NCBI GenBank assembly: GCA_031178025.1
Contig: JAPSJU010000152.1
Coordinates: 1-5,520 of the forward strand
Length of the DNA: 5,520 nucleotides
Source of the DNA: Agromyces sp.
GTDB lineage: Bacteria; Actinomycetota; Actinomycetes; Actinomycetales; Microbacteriaceae
Direction of reading: 5' to 3'
Shown: positions 5,223 through 5,520 of the stretch, one piece after another
Numbering within the stretch: the first letter of the stretch is position 1
Layout of the letters: each line of letters starts with the position of its first letter
Translations under genes and position numbers: made by a program
Notes under the pieces: model-generated
Databases searched by the model: none
The model's input: only the letters and a program-made list of their open reading frames with translations
Told to the model about the DNA's origin: nothing

Positions 5223-5483
5223 ATGAGCGCAGACACATCCGGTTCCGAGTACGTTGCCGAGTTCGTCGACGGCCCGCTCGAGGGCGACTTCGAACACCGC
5301 GCCCTCGTCGGAGGCAAGCCAGAGCAGCGCATCGGCATGATGGCCGCCGTCGACGGACTCGAGTCGTTGTTCTGGTACGACGCCGTCGAGGAGCATCAGG
5401 TCAACGGCCAGCTCAGGGTCCGATTCCGGTTCGACGCGGGGGACTCCGATCCGGTGGAGTCCGACGACGACAACAACGACTGA
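5223..5483 (+). CDS. Small acidic protein of unknown function
   Basis: An 86-aa protein that I do not recognise as a named family. The core (residues 9-72) reads as alternating short strands with aromatic positions: YVAEFVDGPLEG (9-20), then SLFWYDAVEEH (48-58), then QLRVRFRFD (63-71). This suggests a compact beta-rich domain. The C-terminus (GDSDPVESDDDNND, 73-86) is strongly acidic, 7 of 14 residues being Asp or Glu, and is probably disordered. There is no signal peptide, membrane segment or cysteine. The start ATG is supported by the -10 box 6 bases upstream. It is separated from the kinase-like gene by 54 bases and appears to have its own promoter, so it is probably not part of the transporter operon. 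Codon use and GC content match the neighbours, which supports a real gene. Confidence 0.75.
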   Translation: MSADTSGSEYVAEFVDGPLEGDFEHRALVGGKPEQRIGMMAAVDGLESLFWYDAVEEHQVNGQLRVRFRFDAGDSDPVESDDDNND

Positions 5484-5520
5484 TCCATCCCGGGTCGAGC
5501 CGCATGCAAGCGCCGCCGAC

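Noticed and set aside
4335..5396. Long open frame on the minus strand opposite ykoC, the kinase-like gene and the 86-aa gene
   Set aside because: It is a typical high-GC antisense shadow: no recognisable domain, and it lies opposite three better-supported genes.

Overview
The window comes from a very GC-rich genome with compact, same-strand genes, many GTG starts, 4-base GTGA start/stop overlaps and two apparently leaderless genes. Together these point to an actinobacterium. The style of the DinB, GerW-like and Yko proteins suggests Microbacteriaceae (Agromyces, Microbacterium, Leucobacter and similar), but that placement is inference from the sequence alone. Everything supported lies on the + strand. 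I see no tRNA, rRNA, CRISPR array, insertion sequence or phage signature.

Layout. (1) Positions 1-1124 hold the 3' part of a Y-family translesion polymerase gene, dinB; its first ~50 codons lie outside the window. (2) A 30-base gap contains a GC palindrome and a promoter-like -10 box. It leads into a 111-aa GerW/YtfJ-family glycine-rich membrane-tail protein (1155-1490). (3) A 192-base non-coding stretch (1491-1682) holds a -10 box, a thiamine pyrophosphate (TPP) riboswitch aptamer and a hairpin that buries the ribosome binding site of the next gene. (4) Positions 1683-4581 carry a complete ECF-type transporter in the order S component (YkoE), fused double ATPase (YkoD), T component (YkoC). 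This is the YkoEDC class assigned to thiamine or its pyrimidine precursor HMP. (5) A P-loop kinase-like gene (4578-5168) is translationally coupled to ykoC. (6) A separate, probably leaderless gene (5223-5483) encodes an 86-aa acidic protein of unknown function.

How they work together. The central unit reads as a single TPP-controlled operon: when TPP is plentiful the riboswitch should fold so that ykoE translation is blocked, and the downstream genes follow because they abut or overlap. The transporter would import a thiamine-related compound. The coupled kinase-like protein could act on the imported compound, although nothing in the sequence proves its substrate. The flanking dinB, GerW-like and 86-aa genes look like independent chromosomal genes.

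The most interesting points are the mutually exclusive pairings that suggest how the riboswitch works, and the uncharacterised kinase locked to the transporter by a GTGA overlap. I do not see a large undescribed defence or mobile system here.
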